From: JBFWNZ01 sp050250795 | GTDB lineage: Bacteria; Pseudomonadota; Alphaproteobacteria; UBA8366 | Reading direction: 5' to 3' | DNA: 6,419 nt | Assembly: GCA_050250795.1 (NCBI GenBank) | Contig: JBFWNZ010000229.1 | Coordinates: 1 to 6,419, forward strand | In this document: positions 6,416-6,419 of the stretch, in pieces | Layout: each line of letters opens with the position of its first letter | Numbering within the stretch: the stretch's first letter is position 1 | The notes under the pieces: generated by a model | What the model saw: the letters and a program-made list of their open reading frames with translations, nothing else | What the model was told of the DNA's origin: nothing | The model's database searches: none | Position numbers and translations under genes: made by a program

Positions 6416-6419
6416 TGCA

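Overview
The window is GC-rich, densely coding DNA. The codon use, the short intergenic gaps and a DUF1194 protein (a family found mostly in Alphaproteobacteria) suggest an alphaproteobacterial chromosome. This is an inference, because there is no rRNA, tRNA or other marker gene to test it.

Left part (1-1999, minus strand): two DHA2/EmrB-type drug-efflux permease genes lie in tandem. The upstream one (about 356-1972) is interrupted by one in-frame TGA at 1372-1370, exactly where the family has a conserved Trp. Both sides of the stop remain in the same frame and look like a normal transporter, so it is a one-base nonsense pseudogene, a sequencing error or (least likely) a recoded gene. The downstream one (272 to the left edge) is visible only as its first 90 residues, which match the first gene at about 57 of 79 aligned positions. 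They look like products of a local duplication.

Centre (2000-2120): a divergent intergenic region separates the efflux genes from a rightward cluster. It holds a perfect 16-nt inverted repeat and a strong ribosome binding site for the next gene. No regulator gene is present.

Right-centre (2121-5680, plus strand): a probable three-gene operon. It encodes (1) a thiamine-pyrophosphate enzyme of the acetolactate-synthase/IolD superfamily with the catalytic Glu retained, (2) a xylose-isomerase-like TIM-barrel protein with the four metal ligands visible, and (3) a class I SAM-dependent methyltransferase. The first two resemble the carboligase-plus-isomerase or hydrolase-plus-dehydratase logic of the Gcl/Hyi and IolD/IolE pairs, but neither protein can be assigned to a known reaction from sequence alone. 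The methyltransferase has weaker start signals and different leucine-codon use, and may be a later addition or functionally separate.

Right end (5696-6415, minus strand): a convergent gene for a secreted DUF1194/von Willebrand A-like protein with an intact MIDAS motif, starting 4 bases inside the window edge.

No CRISPR, tRNA, rRNA, insertion sequence or phage gene was seen. The most interesting content is the unassigned TPP-enzyme/TIM-barrel pair and the single-stop efflux gene.
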